In this document: positions 1 through 10,071 of the stretch, in pieces | Layout of the letters: every line of letters starts with the position of its first letter | How positions within the stretch are numbered: position 1 is the first letter of the stretch | Assembly (NCBI RefSeq): GCF_009649785.1 | Contig: NZ_WJOK01000005.1 | Span: forward strand, 124,001-188,000 | Direction: 5' to 3' | Source of the DNA: Agrobacterium tumefaciens | GTDB lineage: Bacteria; Pseudomonadota; Alphaproteobacteria; Rhizobiales; Rhizobiaceae | Length of the DNA stretch: 64,000 bases | Notes under the pieces: generated by a model | Told to the model about the DNA's origin: nothing | What the model saw: only the letters and a program-made list of their open reading frames with translations | The model's database searches: none | Position numbers and translations under genes: made by a program

Positions 1-2957
1 CGGTCTTCGGTTTCCGCCGACTGGCTGACATACCAGGCAACGGCGGGAGACAGAACCCAGAGCAATGTGAAGGGAATGCCGATCAGGAAGGCGTTGTCAC
101 CGGGCAGCGCCGCAAACAACAGGCCGAGCATGGCCACAACAGGCGCATGCCACATCTGGCGGAAATAATAGGTGATGCCGCCCTGGGCGCTAGACTGCAT
201 GCTGGCGGCGGTGCGCCATTCCAGCATCAGCTTGTGGCTGACGAGCAGACGGTAGAGCGAACGGACAATTGCATCCGTCATCATGCAGGCAGAATCGGCA
301 ATGAAGACGATACGCAGCGCAACCTGCGCATTGGTGGCGCGGATTTCCGACCAGATGGTGTGGAAATGCGCCTGAGGCACGATATCAGTGGAGCGCGGCA
401 CGAGGCCGGAAAGCAGCGAGAGCGTCGGAGCGACGAACAGCGAGAAGATCAGCAGGATCTGCCAGATCAGCGCACCGAGCGGGTCCATGAAATACCAGCC
501 GAGGATCGAGGCGAAGAACCATGCAATCGGCGTCAGCGAACGGCGAAGGTTATCGACCATCTTCCACCGGCCGATCGCGGTAACACCACGGGCGCGGTCG
601 AGAATATAGGGAAGCAGCTGCCAGTCGCCACGCGCCCAGCGATGCTGGCGCGAGACTTCCACCTCGTAGCGGGTCGGGAAATCCTCGACCAGTTCCACAT
701 CGGTCACCAGCGCGCAGCGCGCAAAGGATCCTTCGAGCAAATCGTGGCTGAGGATGGAGTTTTCCTCGATCCGGCCCTTAAGCGCCGCCTCGAAGGCATC
801 CACGTCGTAAAGACCCTTGCCGGTGAAGGTGCCTTCGGAGGTCAGGTCCTGATAAACGTCGGAAACGGTGAAGACGTAAGGGTCGATACCGCGATTGATC
901 GAGAAGACACGCTGGAAGACGGAGGCATCCTTGCCCGTCGTCAGCGAAGGCGTAACGCGCGGCTGCAACAGGCCATAACCTTCAACCACACGTCCCGAGA
1001 CCGGATCGATGACGGGGCGGTTGATCGGGTGATGCATCTTGCCGACGAGCTTGGTCACCGCATCGCGCATCAGGCGCGTATCGGCATCAAGCGTCATGAC
1101 GTATTTGACATCGGCCGGCACAATATTGGCGCCACCGAGGAATGTCGTGTCCTTGTCGCCGCGCAGCAGCATGTTCAGTTCATGCAGCTTGCCACGCTTG
1201 CGCTCCCAGCCCATCCAGCAGCCTTCGGACGGGTTGTAGATGCGGCGGCGGTGCAGCAGGTAGAAACGCGTCTTGCCATCGAAGGCATAACGGCTGTTCA
1301 GCGCCGCCAGTTCGCGCTTGGCATATTCGAGAATCTCGAGATCGTCGCCGGACTGCTCATATTGGGCATCGCGCCAGTCGCTGACCAGCGCGAAATAAAT
1401 CTCGCCATGCGGATTGGCGAGATAATGCACCTCGATATTGCGCATCATCTCGTCGACGCTGTCGCGGCTGGTCAACATGCAGGGCACGGCAACAAGCGTG
1501 CGGGCGTCCTGTGGAATACCGTTCTTGAACTCGTATCCGACCAACCGGAACGGCTTCACGAAGAAAGTGACGAGCGTGTTGAACAAACCGGTCGCGCCTT
1601 CCGAAGCAGGCAATGCAAACATCAAGAGGAATGCGGTCACCACATACCAGGGCATGCCCGCTTCGGCCAGGAACCAGCCGACGGCAAGCATGACGAGCGC
1701 GGTGATGAGAAACACTGGCGCCGCAATTGCGAGCCAGTTGAACTTGCGCATAGACCGGACGATATGCTGCGAGACCAGCGGCCTGTAAGCGAGCACCTTT
1801 TCAAGCTCGAACCGGCGCTCGCCGACGAGTACGGAGCCGACATTGACGCGATGGTTTTCAGACACCTCGGCAGGCTCGCCGGATCTCGCCATTTCCACGG
1901 CGGCACGCGCGACCTCTACCTCTGTCTTGGGGGAGCGACGCGCCAGAAGCTCGATCGTGTTGCGATAGGTGTTGCGCGAACCGAAATCGAGAATCTCGTA
2001 ATCGGTTTCCTCGCGCAGGACCTTGTCGATATGGCTGACTTCCTCGAACCACACCGACCATTCGGTATCGTCGATTTCCCTCAGGCTCTTGACGATATTG
2101 CCCATCGTCACATTGCCAGAGGCCAGCCGGTTGTGTTCCGACATCATGACGTTTTCAGCGTCGGTGCCCGCAGCATGCAGGCGTTCTTCAAGCCAGGCCA
2201 CCGCAAAACCCGAAGTCTGCGAGCCGTTTCTGAGGCGATAGAGGAACTGCGTCGCAAAGGTCGGGTCATCGACCAGCGAATCGACCTGCTTGAGAAGTGC
2301 CGCGGAGGCTTCCGCATCGTTCAGGCGAATGATTTCGTCGACGACTTCATTCGCCTTCTGGCGCATGCGGCGCGAGCGTTCCACGCGAATGGAAATGCGG
2401 CGAAGATTTTCGATGAGGACAAAACGGATGATGGAGGGCAGCGCCCACAATTCGCCGATCTGCAGCGTCTTCGACGTCTGGTAGCCATCCACCAGCGCCG
2501 TCATATTCTCGCGCGAGACCGTGCTGTGGGTATGGGCGACATAAAGCCAGCCGAGCGCCATGACCCGCGGGATCGTCACGCCGCCCACCGTCATTGTCGG
2601 CAGCTGGCGATAGAACTTGCGCGGGAAATCGCGGCGGACTTCCTGGATCGCCTCTTCGATGACGTAGTGGTTGTCGAGCAGCCATTCCGCCGCCGGCGTT
2701 ATCGTCGCGCCATTTTCCGCGTCGACGGCCGTTGTGCGGTAGACCCGCAGGATTTCCTTCTCGTTCTCACGGTGGCGCTCGAAGAAGTCGAACTCCATGA
2801 AGCCGGGAAGGGTATCGGCACCGTCGCGCGAAAGCGCGGCACCGGCATCATGCAGTTCCTCGACCGTCATATAGGACGCGCGGATCGAATCATTGTGATC
2901 GATCTGCTTCGTCTCGGAATCACGGGCGGCGGCGGTCGGGGTAATATGAAATGACAT
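1..2957 (-). CDS. chvB: Cyclic beta-1,2-glucan synthase ChvB/NdvB, N-terminal part (3' end outside window)
   Basis: Inner-membrane enzyme that builds periplasmic cyclic beta-1,2-glucan from UDP-glucose; in Agrobacterium and Rhizobium it is needed for host attachment and osmoadaptation. About 985 N-terminal residues are present and the frame stays open to the window edge; the family is about 2,800 residues. The start MSFHITPTAAARD is the first ATG of the frame; its ribosome site is weak. Hydrophobic segments lie near residues 400-450. A family-84/GT2-like transferase domain follows: TLDADTR, then LSHDLLEG, and the RQHRWARGDWQ motif (Q/RxxRW) near residue 774, with further membrane segments after about residue 800. 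The cyclisation and phosphorylase domains would lie beyond the edge. Identification is firm from these motifs and overall sequence; opgH-type glucosyltransferases are much shorter and lack this N-terminal extension. Confidence 0.93.
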   Translation of the reverse strand, partial: MSFHITPTAAARDSETKQIDHNDSIRASYMTVEELHDAGAALSRDGADTLPGFMEFDFFERHRENEKEILRVYRTTAVDAENGATITPAAEWLLDNHYVIEEAIQEVRRDFPRKFYRQLPTMTVGGVTIPRVMALGWLYVAHTHSTVSRENMTALVDGYQTSKTLQIGELWALPSIIRFVLIENLRRISIRVERSRRMRQKANEVVDEIIRLNDAEASAALLKQVDSLVDDPTFATQFLYRLRNGSQTSGFAVAWLEERLHAAGTDAENVMMSEHNRLASGNVTMGNIVKSLREIDDTEWSVWFEEVSHIDKVLREETDYEILDFGSRNTYRNTIELLARRSPKTEVEVARAAVEMARSGEPAEVSENHRVNVGSVLVGERRFELEKVLAYRPLVSQHIVRSMRKFNWLAIAAPVFLITALVMLAVGWFLAEAGMPWYVVTAFLLMFALPASEGATGLFNTLVTFFVKPFRLVGYEFKNGIPQDARTLVAVPCMLTSRDSVDEMMRNIEVHYLANPHGEIYFALVSDWRDAQYEQSGDDLEILEYAKRELAALNSRYAFDGKTRFYLLHRRRIYNPSEGCWMGWERKRGKLHELNMLLRGDKDTTFLGGANIVPADVKYVMTLDADTRLMRDAVTKLVGKMHHPINRPVIDPVSGRVVEGYGLLQPRVTPSLTTGKDASVFQRVFSINRGIDPYVFTVSDVYQDLTSEGTFTGKGLYDVDAFEAALKGRIEENSILSHDLLEGSFARCALVTDVELVEDFPTRYEVEVSRQHRWARGDWQLLPYILDRARGVTAIGRWKMVDNLRRSLTPIAWFFASILGWYFMDPLGALIWQILLIFSLFVAPTLSLLSGLVPRSTDIVPQAHFHTIWSEIRATNAQVALRIVFIADSACMMTDAIVRSLYRLLVSHKLMLEWRTAASMQSSAQGGITYYFRQMWHAPVVAMLGLLFAALPGDNAFLIGIPFTLLWVLSPAVAWYVSQSAETED

Positions 2958-3524
2958 CGGCTCGTATTCTGAACTTTATGGAGAATTGTTCGACTTGACC
3001 GGCGTTTCGTCCGTGGCGGGAATACGCACGAAATCGGGCCACGCTATATTTATGACTTATCCTGAACCTTCGGTGAACCGGATCAGACGTTGTGTGCAAC
3101 GCATCGTCAAACGGCGAATATCCGCAAGCACGGCGTTTTGCTGCGCGATCCCTCCGACCATGCAAAGCCGGGGATCTCTGCGGAGAATGGATTTTCGACG
3201 ACAGGAAAATTTCGCCCTATGGCCCGGCAATGCCGTTCCAACCGGATTTCGCACCTTCCCCCACGGCGAAAATTGTTCGCGCAACGTCAGATAGTCCCCC
3301 TTTGACACCTGAAGGGCAACGCGAGGCCGAGAAGGCCTGCGCCACATCCGAAACGCTAATGCCCCAGGACGTCTATAGTTCCATGCCACCTGTCGCGATA
3401 CGATGCAAGCGATGAATTTCAAGGCATTCCGGCTCCGGGAACGCCCCTTACATGCCCGCGTATATGCTGCTATGAAATTTGCAAAAAGCGCTGGAAAAAA
3501 GCGGCGTAACCAGGGACTTCGAAA
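2958..3524. other. Intergenic region upstream of chvB and of the M20 hydrolase
   Basis: About 567 bases between two divergent genes, so it should hold both promoters. Open frames here (for example a plus frame at 3092-3415) have no ribosome site and an Arg/Pro/Ser-rich composition typical of noise. I see no tRNA, terminator or clear operator. Its size suggests a long regulatory leader for chvB, but nothing in the sequence proves this. Confidence 0.5.
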
Positions 3525-4703
3525 ATGACCAGACAGACCGCAAACATAGCCTCCTTCGCCAACCATATGCCGGATGTGGTAGCAATCCGCCGCCACCTGC
3601 ACCGGCATCCCGAAATCGGTCTTTCCGAATTCCAGACCTCGGATTTCATTGCTGGGCAGCTGGTGGAAATGGGTTACGAAGTAACGCGCGGACTTGCCGG
3701 AACCGGTATCGTCGCCACGCTCCGCAATGGCGACAGTGCCCGCACGCTCGGCATTCGCGCCGATATCGATGCCCTGCCGATCCGTGAGGAAACCGGAGCG
3801 GAATATGCAAGCGCCTATGATGGCGTCATGCATGCCTGCGGCCATGACGGACACACGGCCATGCTCCTGGGAGCCGCGAAGATCATCGCCGAACGCAGGA
3901 ATTTCGATGGGACCCTGCATCTGATCTTCCAGCCGGCGGAGGAGAATTTCGGCGGCGCCCGCATCATGATCGAGGACGGACTGTTCGACCGCTTCCCATG
4001 CGATGCGGTTTTTGCCCTCCATAACGATCCCGGCGTGCCCTTCGGACAATTCGTCCTGCGCGACGGCCCGATCCTTGCCGCCGTCGATGAATGCAGGATC
4101 ACCGTCAACGGATATGGCGGCCACGGCGCAGAACCGCAGGATGCGGCCGACCCTATCGTTGCGGGCGCCAGTATCATCATGGCCTTGCAGACGGTGGTGT
4201 CCCGTAACATCCATCCGCAACTGTCGGCGGTCGTCACTGTTGGCGCATTCCATGCTGGTGTTGCGAGCAACGTCATTCCCGAGAAGGCGGAGATGCTGCT
4301 CACCATCCGTTCCTTCGACGCGGGTGTGCGCGACGAACTGGAAAAGCGTATCCGGGCGATAGCCGAAGGCCAGGCGGCCAGCTATGGCATGAGTGTCACG
4401 CTCGATTACGAGCGCGGCTACAATGCGACCGTCAACCACAAGGCGGAAACGGACTATGTCGCCGGTCTGGCCCGTCGTTTCGCCGGGGCGGAAAAGGTGG
4501 TTGAAATGCAGCGCCCGTCCATGGGCGCGGAAGACTTCGCCTACATGCTTGAAAAAAGGCCCGGCTGCTACTTCTTCCTCGGCACCGCGCGCACCGAAAA
4601 CGACCCGCCGCTGCACCATCCGAAATTCGACTTCAACGACGATATCCTGCCAATCGGAACCGCCTTCTGGGTCGATCTGGCGGAGGATTATCTCAAGGCG
4701 TGA
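3525..4703 (+). CDS. M20-family amidohydrolase (hippurate/N-acyl-amino-acid hydrolase type)
   Basis: A 392-residue zinc-type peptidase/amidohydrolase of the M20D group (hippurate hydrolase, N-acetyl-L-amino-acid deacylase, IAA-amino-acid hydrolase), cytoplasmic since no signal peptide is seen. Metal and catalytic motifs are HLHRHPEIG near the start, IRADIDALPI, MHACGHDGHTAMLLG around residue 105, and QPAEENFGG around residue 132. The dimerisation insert carries NGYGGHGAEP, and the C-terminus has HHPKFDFND with the last histidine ligand. Length is normal for the family. It stands alone between chvB (divergent) and a strong terminator. The substrate cannot be told from sequence; N-acyl amino acids or auxin conjugates are both plausible for a plant-associated bacterium. 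Confidence 0.88.
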   Translation: MTRQTANIASFANHMPDVVAIRRHLHRHPEIGLSEFQTSDFIAGQLVEMGYEVTRGLAGTGIVATLRNGDSARTLGIRADIDALPIREETGAEYASAYDGVMHACGHDGHTAMLLGAAKIIAERRNFDGTLHLIFQPAEENFGGARIMIEDGLFDRFPCDAVFALHNDPGVPFGQFVLRDGPILAAVDECRITVNGYGGHGAEPQDAADPIVAGASIIMALQTVVSRNIHPQLSAVVTVGAFHAGVASNVIPEKAEMLLTIRSFDAGVRDELEKRIRAIAEGQAASYGMSVTLDYERGYNATVNHKAETDYVAGLARRFAGAEKVVEMQRPSMGAEDFAYMLEKRPGCYFFLGTARTENDPPLHHPKFDFNDDILPIGTAFWVDLAEDYLKA

Positions 4704-4711
4704 ATGAATAT

Positions 4712-4747
4712 AAAAAGGCCGGTCGGAGGAGCGACCGGCCTTTTTTT
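4712..4747 (+). terminator. Intrinsic terminator after the M20 hydrolase
   Basis: GGCCGGTCG and CGACCGGCC form a perfect 9-bp stem with a 6-base loop, flanked by A5 and T7. The symmetric A and T tracts mean it may also stop transcription of the small minus-strand gene that ends at 4780. Confidence 0.9.
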
Positions 4748-4779
4748 CTCAAGTTTCCTGATGAGAAAATCTGGGAGGA

Positions 4780-4923
4780 TCAGGGAACGAGACCGAGTAT
4801 GACCGCCGCGACAAAAGCCACGCACACGCCGACAAGAGCCGCGTGAACCGAATCTCTCCAGTTTCGCTGCGACTGGGGCTGCGAGACAAAGTCTTTTGCT
4901 TTTCCGGCCTTGGAATAAGACAT
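4780..4923 (-). CDS. Small single-span membrane protein, 47 residues, unknown function
   Basis: A short gene with ATG at 4923 and a good ribosome site (AAGGGAG, about 7 bases upstream). The translation begins MSYSKAGKAKDFVSQPQSQR, a polar basic N-terminus. It continues with a charged stretch (NWRDSVHA) and one hydrophobic segment, roughly residues 28-46 (ALVGVCVAFVAAVILGLV), that runs to the stop. This is the layout of a small tail-anchored inner-membrane protein. It is convergent with the M20 gene across a bidirectional terminator. I do not recognise the family. Good ribosome site, membrane segment and terminator support a real gene. Confidence 0.65.
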   Translation of the reverse strand: MSYSKAGKAKDFVSQPQSQRNWRDSVHAALVGVCVAFVAAVILGLVP

Positions 4924-5155
4924 TGTACAACTCCCTTCCTTGCTCGGCCCGTCAAAGCGGGCACTGCTTATTTCCCGTAAAGAATAGCTTTATTCCCCAC
5001 TGTTTCAGTAGAGATAAAATTCCATAAGTTCGGCGCATTGGGAAAAATACGGATCGCGACTTGCCGCCGGACAAGCATCAATCTACCCATTGCGCAGGAT
5101 CAACGTCGCAGACGGCATTTCCGTTCAAAATCATTGGCAGGCTCGGATAAGGACC

Positions 5156-6259
5156 ATGACGGATATAGACGCCATCATCATAGGAGCCGGGGTGATCGGA
5201 CTGGCGACGGCCCGCGAGCTGGCGATGCGTGGTCTTTCCGTCATCATCCTCGAAGGCGAAAAGGAATTCGGTTCCGCCACCTCTTCACGCAACAGCGAGG
5301 TTATTCACGCCGGGCTTTATTATCCTGAAGGCAGCCTCAAGGCACGCCTTTGTGTTGAAGGCAGGGAGCGGCTTTATACGTTCTGCCAGAGCCATGGCGT
5401 TTCGCACCGCCGCTGCGGCAAACTCATCGTGGCAGCGAACGCGGACGAGACGGCTCTCTTGGCGACCCTCAAGGAAAAGGGTAACGCCAATGGCTGCGAC
5501 GACCTCGAACTGGTCGATGCCACGCAGGCGCTGTCGCTCGAGCCTGCGCTCAACTGCGTAGCGGCCCTGCTTTCACCTTCGACCGGCATCATTGATAGCC
5601 ATGGTTATATGCTGGCGCTGCTCGGCGACGCGCAAGACCATGGCGCAGCCCTCGCCCTGAATGCACCATTCGAAAGGGCGGAAGCGACCGGCAACGGTTT
5701 CCGCGTTCACGTTGGCGGCAAGGAACCTCTCAGCCTGACATGCCGGCTACTCGTCAACTCCGCCGGCCTTCTGGCACCGCTGGCAGCAAAACAGATCGAG
5801 GGATTGCCGAAGCACACGATCCCGGAGGCGCGTTTCGCCAAAGGCAGCTATTTTTCGCTGACCGGCAAGTCGCCTTTTTCACGGCTCATCTACCCCGCTC
5901 CGCACACCCACGGCCTTGGCGTGCACCTGACGCTGGATCTTGCCGGCCAGGCCCGTTTCGGGCCGGATGTGGAGTGGGTCGACACCATTGATTATGCCGT
6001 CGATCCCCGCCGCATGGAGGGTTTTGGCGACGCGATCCGCCGCTATTGGCCGGGCCTACCGGAACACGCGCTGATCCCGGCCTATTCGGGCATCCGGCCG
6101 AAGATTTCAGGACCCGACGAACCGGCCATGGATTTTCGCATCGACGGGCCGGAAAGCCACGGCCTTGCCGGTCTCGTCAATCTTTTCGGCATCGAAAGCC
6201 CCGGCCTCACCGCCTCACTGGCGATAGCCAACGAGGTTGCGGCACGGCTCGAGGCCTGA
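5156..6259 (+). CDS. lhgO: FAD-dependent L-2-hydroxyglutarate oxidase/dehydrogenase family protein
   Basis: Flavoprotein of the DAO superfamily, 367 residues from ATG 5156, which has AAGGAC just upstream; a longer frame start at 5090 has no such site. The N-terminal Rossmann motif is [16 protein letters not shown]. The next block, [23 protein letters not shown], followed by CGKLIVA, is characteristic of L-2-hydroxyglutarate dehydrogenase/oxidase, which returns L-2-hydroxyglutarate to 2-oxoglutarate. The C-terminal IRPKISGP and [16 protein letters not shown] match the FAD-binding end of the family. It converges with the dehydratase gene just downstream. Other 2-hydroxyacids or amino acids are possible substrates, so the symbol denotes family likeness. 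Confidence 0.78.
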   Translation: MTDIDAIIIGAGVIGLATARELAMRGLSVIILEGEKEFGSATSSRNSEVIHAGLYYPEGSLKARLCVEGRERLYTFCQSHGVSHRRCGKLIVAANADETALLATLKEKGNANGCDDLELVDATQALSLEPALNCVAALLSPSTGIIDSHGYMLALLGDAQDHGAALALNAPFERAEATGNGFRVHVGGKEPLSLTCRLLVNSAGLLAPLAAKQIEGLPKHTIPEARFAKGSYFSLTGKSPFSRLIYPAPHTHGLGVHLTLDLAGQARFGPDVEWVDTIDYAVDPRRMEGFGDAIRRYWPGLPEHALIPAYSGIRPKISGPDEPAMDFRIDGPESHGLAGLVNLFGIESPGLTASLAIANEVAARLEA

Positions 6260-6272
6260 TCCCACCCGGATC

Positions 6273-7247
6273 TCAGCCGAAACGGGACAGTGCGCTCGCC
6301 ATGATCTCCGGATCGACATTGCCGCCGGAGGCAACCGCAATCACCGTTTCGCTCTCCAGCTCGTTGCCGTGAAACAGCGCCGCCGCCAAGGCCACCGCGC
6401 CGCCCGGCTCGACAACGACCTTCAGCCTGTTGAAGGCGAGAACCATGGCCCGCAATGCTTCCTCTTCGGTCACGGCAATGCCTTTTCCGCAAAGCCCAAC
6501 CATAATCGGGAAGGTGATGTTACCGGGCTGAGGCGTGACGATTGCATCGCAGATCGAACCGGAAGTCGTTGCATTCCGCTCGATCTTGCCCGCTGCGAGT
6601 GAGCGCGCCACATCGTCGAACCGCTCGGGTTCTGACGTCCTGACCTTGTAGTTCGGCGCTTTCGCCGCAAGGGCAAGGGAGATGCCGGATGTAAGGCCGC
6701 CGCCGCCGCAGGGCACGAGAACCTCGGCCGCATCGATACCGAGTTCCAAGCCCTGTTCGGCGATTTCCAGCCCGACAGTCCCCTGCCCTGCAATCACCAG
6801 CGGTTCGTCGTAGGGCCTGATAAGGGTCAGTCCGCGCTCGCTCGACAGGCGGTCGCCAATGGCATCGCGATCGTCATTCGCCCGGTCATAGAGCACCACT
6901 TCCGCACCATAGTCGCGGGTATTGTCGATTTTGATTTTTGGTGCATCGGAGGGCATGATGATGACGGCAGGCACGCCGTGCAGACGAGCAGCAAGCGCGA
7001 CGCCCTGCGCATGGTTGCCCGAGGAAAAGGCGATCACGCCACGGGCGCGCACATCGGCCGGCAGACCGGATACCGCCGACCAGCCGCCGCGAAATTTGAA
7101 CGAACCCGTTCTTTGCAGGCACTCGGCCTTCACGAACAGCTTTCGCCCGGCAATCTCATCCAGAAAATGCGACGACAGAAGCGGTGTCCGCACCGCATGT
7201 TCGCCGATGCGCTGGCGCGCTGCCTCAATCATCGAAATATCTGTCAT
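6273..7247 (-). CDS. PLP-dependent serine/threonine dehydratase family (threonine deaminase / 3-hydroxyaspartate ammonia-lyase / serine racemase type)
   Basis: Fold-type II PLP enzyme of 324 residues. The PLP lysine lies in the motif TGSFKFRGG near residue 53. SSGNHAQGVA is the substrate-binding asparagine loop, the phosphate-binding tetraglycine loop is VPCGGGGLTSG, and VASGGNVD is near the end. No C-terminal ACT regulatory domain is present, so this is the short catabolic form rather than biosynthetic IlvA. ATG 7247 is chosen over an upstream frame start because CAGGGG precedes it. It sits 3' of the pentonate dehydratase gene but a terminator separates them, so it is probably its own unit. 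Exact substrate (threonine, serine, hydroxyaspartate) is open. Confidence 0.83.
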   Translation of the reverse strand: MTDISMIEAARQRIGEHAVRTPLLSSHFLDEIAGRKLFVKAECLQRTGSFKFRGGWSAVSGLPADVRARGVIAFSSGNHAQGVALAARLHGVPAVIIMPSDAPKIKIDNTRDYGAEVVLYDRANDDRDAIGDRLSSERGLTLIRPYDEPLVIAGQGTVGLEIAEQGLELGIDAAEVLVPCGGGGLTSGISLALAAKAPNYKVRTSEPERFDDVARSLAAGKIERNATTSGSICDAIVTPQPGNITFPIMVGLCGKGIAVTEEEALRAMVLAFNRLKVVVEPGGAVALAAALFHGNELESETVIAVASGGNVDPEIMASALSRFG

Positions 7248-7320
7248 GCCCTGCCCCTGTAATGCGGATGTTGGGTGTACATTAGGAGGTCGCAATTAAT
7301 AGTGAAACCGGCTGGACAAG

Positions 7321-7349
7321 AAAAATCCCCGGTCTTGGCCGGGGATCTT
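7321..7349 (-). terminator. Intrinsic terminator of the xylD-type operon
   Basis: Stem ATCCCCGG / CCGGGGAT with a short loop; in the minus direction it is followed by a run of T (complement of AAAAA at 7321). It lies 26 bases beyond the stop of the pentonate dehydratase gene. Confidence 0.85.
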
Positions 7350-7374
7350 TCGTCATGCGCTTGCAAATGAATGG

Positions 7375-9159
7375 TCAATGGTTGTGCCGGGGCATCTTCT
7401 CGGCAATCCGGCGGAAATCCGCGGCCCCTTCCAGAACCGCACCGTCCGAAAGCTGGGTCACCGATTGACGATAGATGCGCTGCCAGGGCGTGGCATCCGC
7501 AGGCACCGCAGGAATGCCATCGGCCTTTCGGGCAGCAAGCTCTGCATCCGGTACCAACGCGTCGCACTTGCCCTGATTGAAGTCGATGCGGATTACATCA
7601 CCCGTGCGAAGCCATGCCAGTCCTCCACCGGCGGCACTTTCTGGCGAGGCATTGAGGATCGACGGGCTATCCGCGGTTCCCGATTGCCGGCCGTCGCCGA
7701 TTGTCGGCAGGCTGGTTATGCCTTTTTTCAACAGCGCGTCCGGCGGCTGCATGTTGACGACCTCAGCCGAACCCGGCCAGCCGAGCGGTCCGGCCCCGCG
7801 AATGACGAGAATGGTGCGCTCATCGATATCGAGAGACGGATCGTTGATACGGGCGTGATAGTCTTCCGAACCATCGAAAACCACACATTTGCCCTCGAAA
7901 ATCCCCTCACGACCCGGCTCGCTCAGATAACGCTGCCGGAATTCCGCCGAGATCACGCTCGTCTTCATGATGGCGAAATCGAACAGATTGCCCTTGAGGA
8001 CGAGGAAACCGGCCCGTTCCTTGAGCGGCTTATCGTAAGGCAGTATCACATCGCGGTCGGTCGATTCCCGCCCGTCCAGATTTTCCGCCACGGTCTTGCC
8101 GGTCACGGTCGGACAGCTCCCGTCAAGCTTGCCTGCCTTCAGAAGCTCCCACATGATGGCGGGCGTACCGCCGGCACGGTGATATTTCTCGCCCAGCCAT
8201 TTTCCGGCGGGCTGGACATTGGCGATGAGCGGAATGTCATAACCGTGAACCTGCCAATCTTCCTCGCGAAGTTCGACGCCCGCATGTTTCGCCATCGCCG
8301 CCAGATGCGGCTGGGCATTTGTCGAACCGCCGATCGCCGAATTGACGCGGATCGCGTTCAAAAACGCCTCGCGCGTCATGATATCCGAAGGCTTGATATT
8401 CTCGACAACCAGTTCGACGGCACGGCGGCCGGTGCGATAGGCCATCTGGCCGCGTTCGCGGTAAGCGGCCGGGATTGCGCCGCAGCCGGTCAGCGACATG
8501 CCGAGCGCTTCGGCAATGGCATTCATGGTAGAGGCCGTGCCCATGGTGTTGCAGTGACCGACCGAAGGAGCGGATTCGAGCGCCGCCTGCAGGAATTCCT
8601 CGCGGGTGATTTCGCCGGCGCCGTATTTGCGGCGCATGCGCCAGATGACCGTGCCGGAACCAACCAGATCGCCGTCATGATATCCGTCGAGCATCGGCCC
8701 ACCGGATAAGACGATAGCCGGAATATCAACCGTGCTTGCCGCCATCAGCGCCGAAGGCGTGGTCTTGTCACAGCCCGTGGTCAACACGACGCCATCGAGC
8801 GGATAACCGTAAAGCACTTCCACCAGGCTGAGATAAGCAAGATTGCGGTCAAGCGCCGCTGTCGGTCGCTTGCAGTTTTCGAACATCGGATGGGTCGGAA
8901 ACTCGATGGGGATGCCGCCCGCATCACGGATACCATCGCGCACCCGCTTGACCAGTTCGACATGGACGCGGTTGCAGGGCGTCAGGTCGCTGCCGCTCTG
9001 CGCGATGCCGATGACCGGCTTACCGGAACGCAGCTCTTCCGGCGTCACGCCATAATTCATGAAGCGCTCCAGATAGAGCGCCGTCATGTCGAGATGGTCA
9101 GGGTTGTCGAACCAGTCCTGGGATCGCAGCCGCCGCACGGGTGTCTTGTCGTCGCTCAT
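7375..9159 (-). CDS. xylD: Sugar-acid dehydratase of the IlvD/EDD family, XylD (pentonate dehydratase) type
   Basis: Iron-sulfur dehydratase, 594 residues, converting an aldonate (xylonate, arabinonate or similar) to its 2-keto-3-deoxy acid. Candidate cluster cysteines are C62 (TPCNRVH), C130 (TTGCDKTTP) and C203 ([10 protein letters not shown]). The spacing equals that known for the [2Fe-2S] pentonate dehydratases. The start ([11 protein letters not shown]) and end (PRHNH) resemble what I recall of Caulobacter XylD, which has 595 residues; IlvD itself differs at both ends. It is third in the minus operon, 9 bases after the beta-hydroxyacid dehydrogenase, and is followed by a terminator. Regulation is likely by the GntR protein at 12820 through the dyad at 11134. 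Substrate could be D-xylonate, L-arabinonate or a C6 acid; family certain, substrate inferred. Confidence 0.87.
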   Translation of the reverse strand: MSDDKTPVRRLRSQDWFDNPDHLDMTALYLERFMNYGVTPEELRSGKPVIGIAQSGSDLTPCNRVHVELVKRVRDGIRDAGGIPIEFPTHPMFENCKRPTAALDRNLAYLSLVEVLYGYPLDGVVLTTGCDKTTPSALMAASTVDIPAIVLSGGPMLDGYHDGDLVGSGTVIWRMRRKYGAGEITREEFLQAALESAPSVGHCNTMGTASTMNAIAEALGMSLTGCGAIPAAYRERGQMAYRTGRRAVELVVENIKPSDIMTREAFLNAIRVNSAIGGSTNAQPHLAAMAKHAGVELREEDWQVHGYDIPLIANVQPAGKWLGEKYHRAGGTPAIMWELLKAGKLDGSCPTVTGKTVAENLDGRESTDRDVILPYDKPLKERAGFLVLKGNLFDFAIMKTSVISAEFRQRYLSEPGREGIFEGKCVVFDGSEDYHARINDPSLDIDERTILVIRGAGPLGWPGSAEVVNMQPPDALLKKGITSLPTIGDGRQSGTADSPSILNASPESAAGGGLAWLRTGDVIRIDFNQGKCDALVPDAELAARKADGIPAVPADATPWQRIYRQSVTQLSDGAVLEGAADFRRIAEKMPRHNH

Positions 9160-9168
9160 GAGACCGCC

Positions 9169-10071
9169 TCAGCCCTGTTCCCGGTTGTTGAGTTTTTCGA
9201 GGTAAAGCAGGATACCGCTATGGTCGATATCGGCTCCACCATCGCTGACGAAATCATCGAACTCCCGCGTTACCTGCTGGGTCAAAGGCAACGTCAGGGA
9301 CAAATCCTTCGCCGTCGCCAGCACCCCGTTCAGATCCTTGAGCTGGAACTTGGAGGGTCCGCCTGGCGCGAAATCGCGCTTCACCATGCGTTCGCCGTGC
9401 AATTCCAATATCCGGCTTTCGGCAAAACCGCCACGTATGGCGTTACGGAACCCTTCGCGGGATGCCCCGCCCGCTTCCACAAGCATCATCGCCTCGGCAA
9501 CCGCGCCGATGGTGATGGCGACGATCTGCTGGTTTGCGAGTTTGCAAAGCTGGCCCGCACCGGAGGGGCCGACATAGGTGAGCCTGCCCATCGGCGCGAA
9601 GAAATCCGAAAGACCAGAGATCAGCGCCTCATCGCCACCGGCCATGATCGCGAGCGTACCCGCCGTTGCGCCCGGCACACCGCCGGAGACCGGCGCATCG
9701 ACATGATGAATGCCCATTGCCCGTAGCCGGGAGGAGTGTTCGCGCGCAATAGGCGGCGCAATGGAGCTGCTGTCGATGACAACAGCGCCTTTTTCCAGCG
9801 CGTCCGCCACACCCGCCTCGAACAGCACCTCGCCCACGGCTTTGCCGTCGCTCAGCATGGTGATGACGATATCGGCACCCCTGGCGGCTTCGGCCGGCGA
9901 TGCCGCGAGAACCGCGCCATCGGCAACCAGCGCCTCAGCCTTTTCGACGCTGCGGTTCCACACCGCAACCGAAAAGCCCGCGCCCAGCAGACGCCGGGCC
10001 ATCGGCCCGCCCATCAGGCCTGTGCCGATAAAGGCAACCGACCGCTTCTTCTCCTCCCCGCCGACACTCAT
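9169..10071 (-). CDS. NAD(P)-dependent beta-hydroxyacid dehydrogenase (3-hydroxyisobutyrate dehydrogenase / tartronate semialdehyde reductase family)
   Basis: A 300-residue member of the beta-hydroxyacid dehydrogenase family. The N-terminal nucleotide fold is VAFIGTGLMGGPMARRLL. The substrate motif DAPVSGGVPGATAGTLAIMAGG lies near residue 125, and the catalytic lysine is in GAGQLCKLANQ near residue 172. The C-terminal KDLNGVLATAKD is also typical. The start overlaps the stop of the upstream DenD-like gene by ATGA, so the two are translationally coupled. In sugar-acid operons such enzymes reduce or oxidise tartronate semialdehyde or short aldonates; here the substrate is unknown. Cytoplasmic. 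Confidence 0.85.
   Translation of the reverse strand: MSVGGEEKKRSVAFIGTGLMGGPMARRLLGAGFSVAVWNRSVEKAEALVADGAVLAASPAEAARGADIVITMLSDGKAVGEVLFEAGVADALEKGAVVIDSSSIAPPIAREHSSRLRAMGIHHVDAPVSGGVPGATAGTLAIMAGGDEALISGLSDFFAPMGRLTYVGPSGAGQLCKLANQQIVAITIGAVAEAMMLVEAGGASREGFRNAIRGGFAESRILELHGERMVKRDFAPGGPSKFQLKDLNGVLATAKDLSLTLPLTQQVTREFDDFVSDGGADIDHSGILLYLEKLNNREQG

Noticed and set aside
147-2954. A 935-codon open frame on the plus strand
   Set aside because: It is the exact antisense of chvB; the translation is His/Arg/Gln-rich without motifs, while the minus strand gives a recognisable glucan synthase.
3092-3415. A possible 107-residue protein between chvB and the M20 gene
   Set aside because: No ribosome site, no hydrophobic or domain pattern, atypical composition.
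3057-4619. A 520-codon minus frame over the M20 gene
   Set aside because: Shadow of the hydrolase gene; no motif or ribosome site, low-information composition.
7378-8709. A 443-codon plus frame opposite the pentonate dehydratase
   Set aside because: Antisense mirror of a strongly conserved gene; typical in GC-rich DNA where antisense stops are rare.
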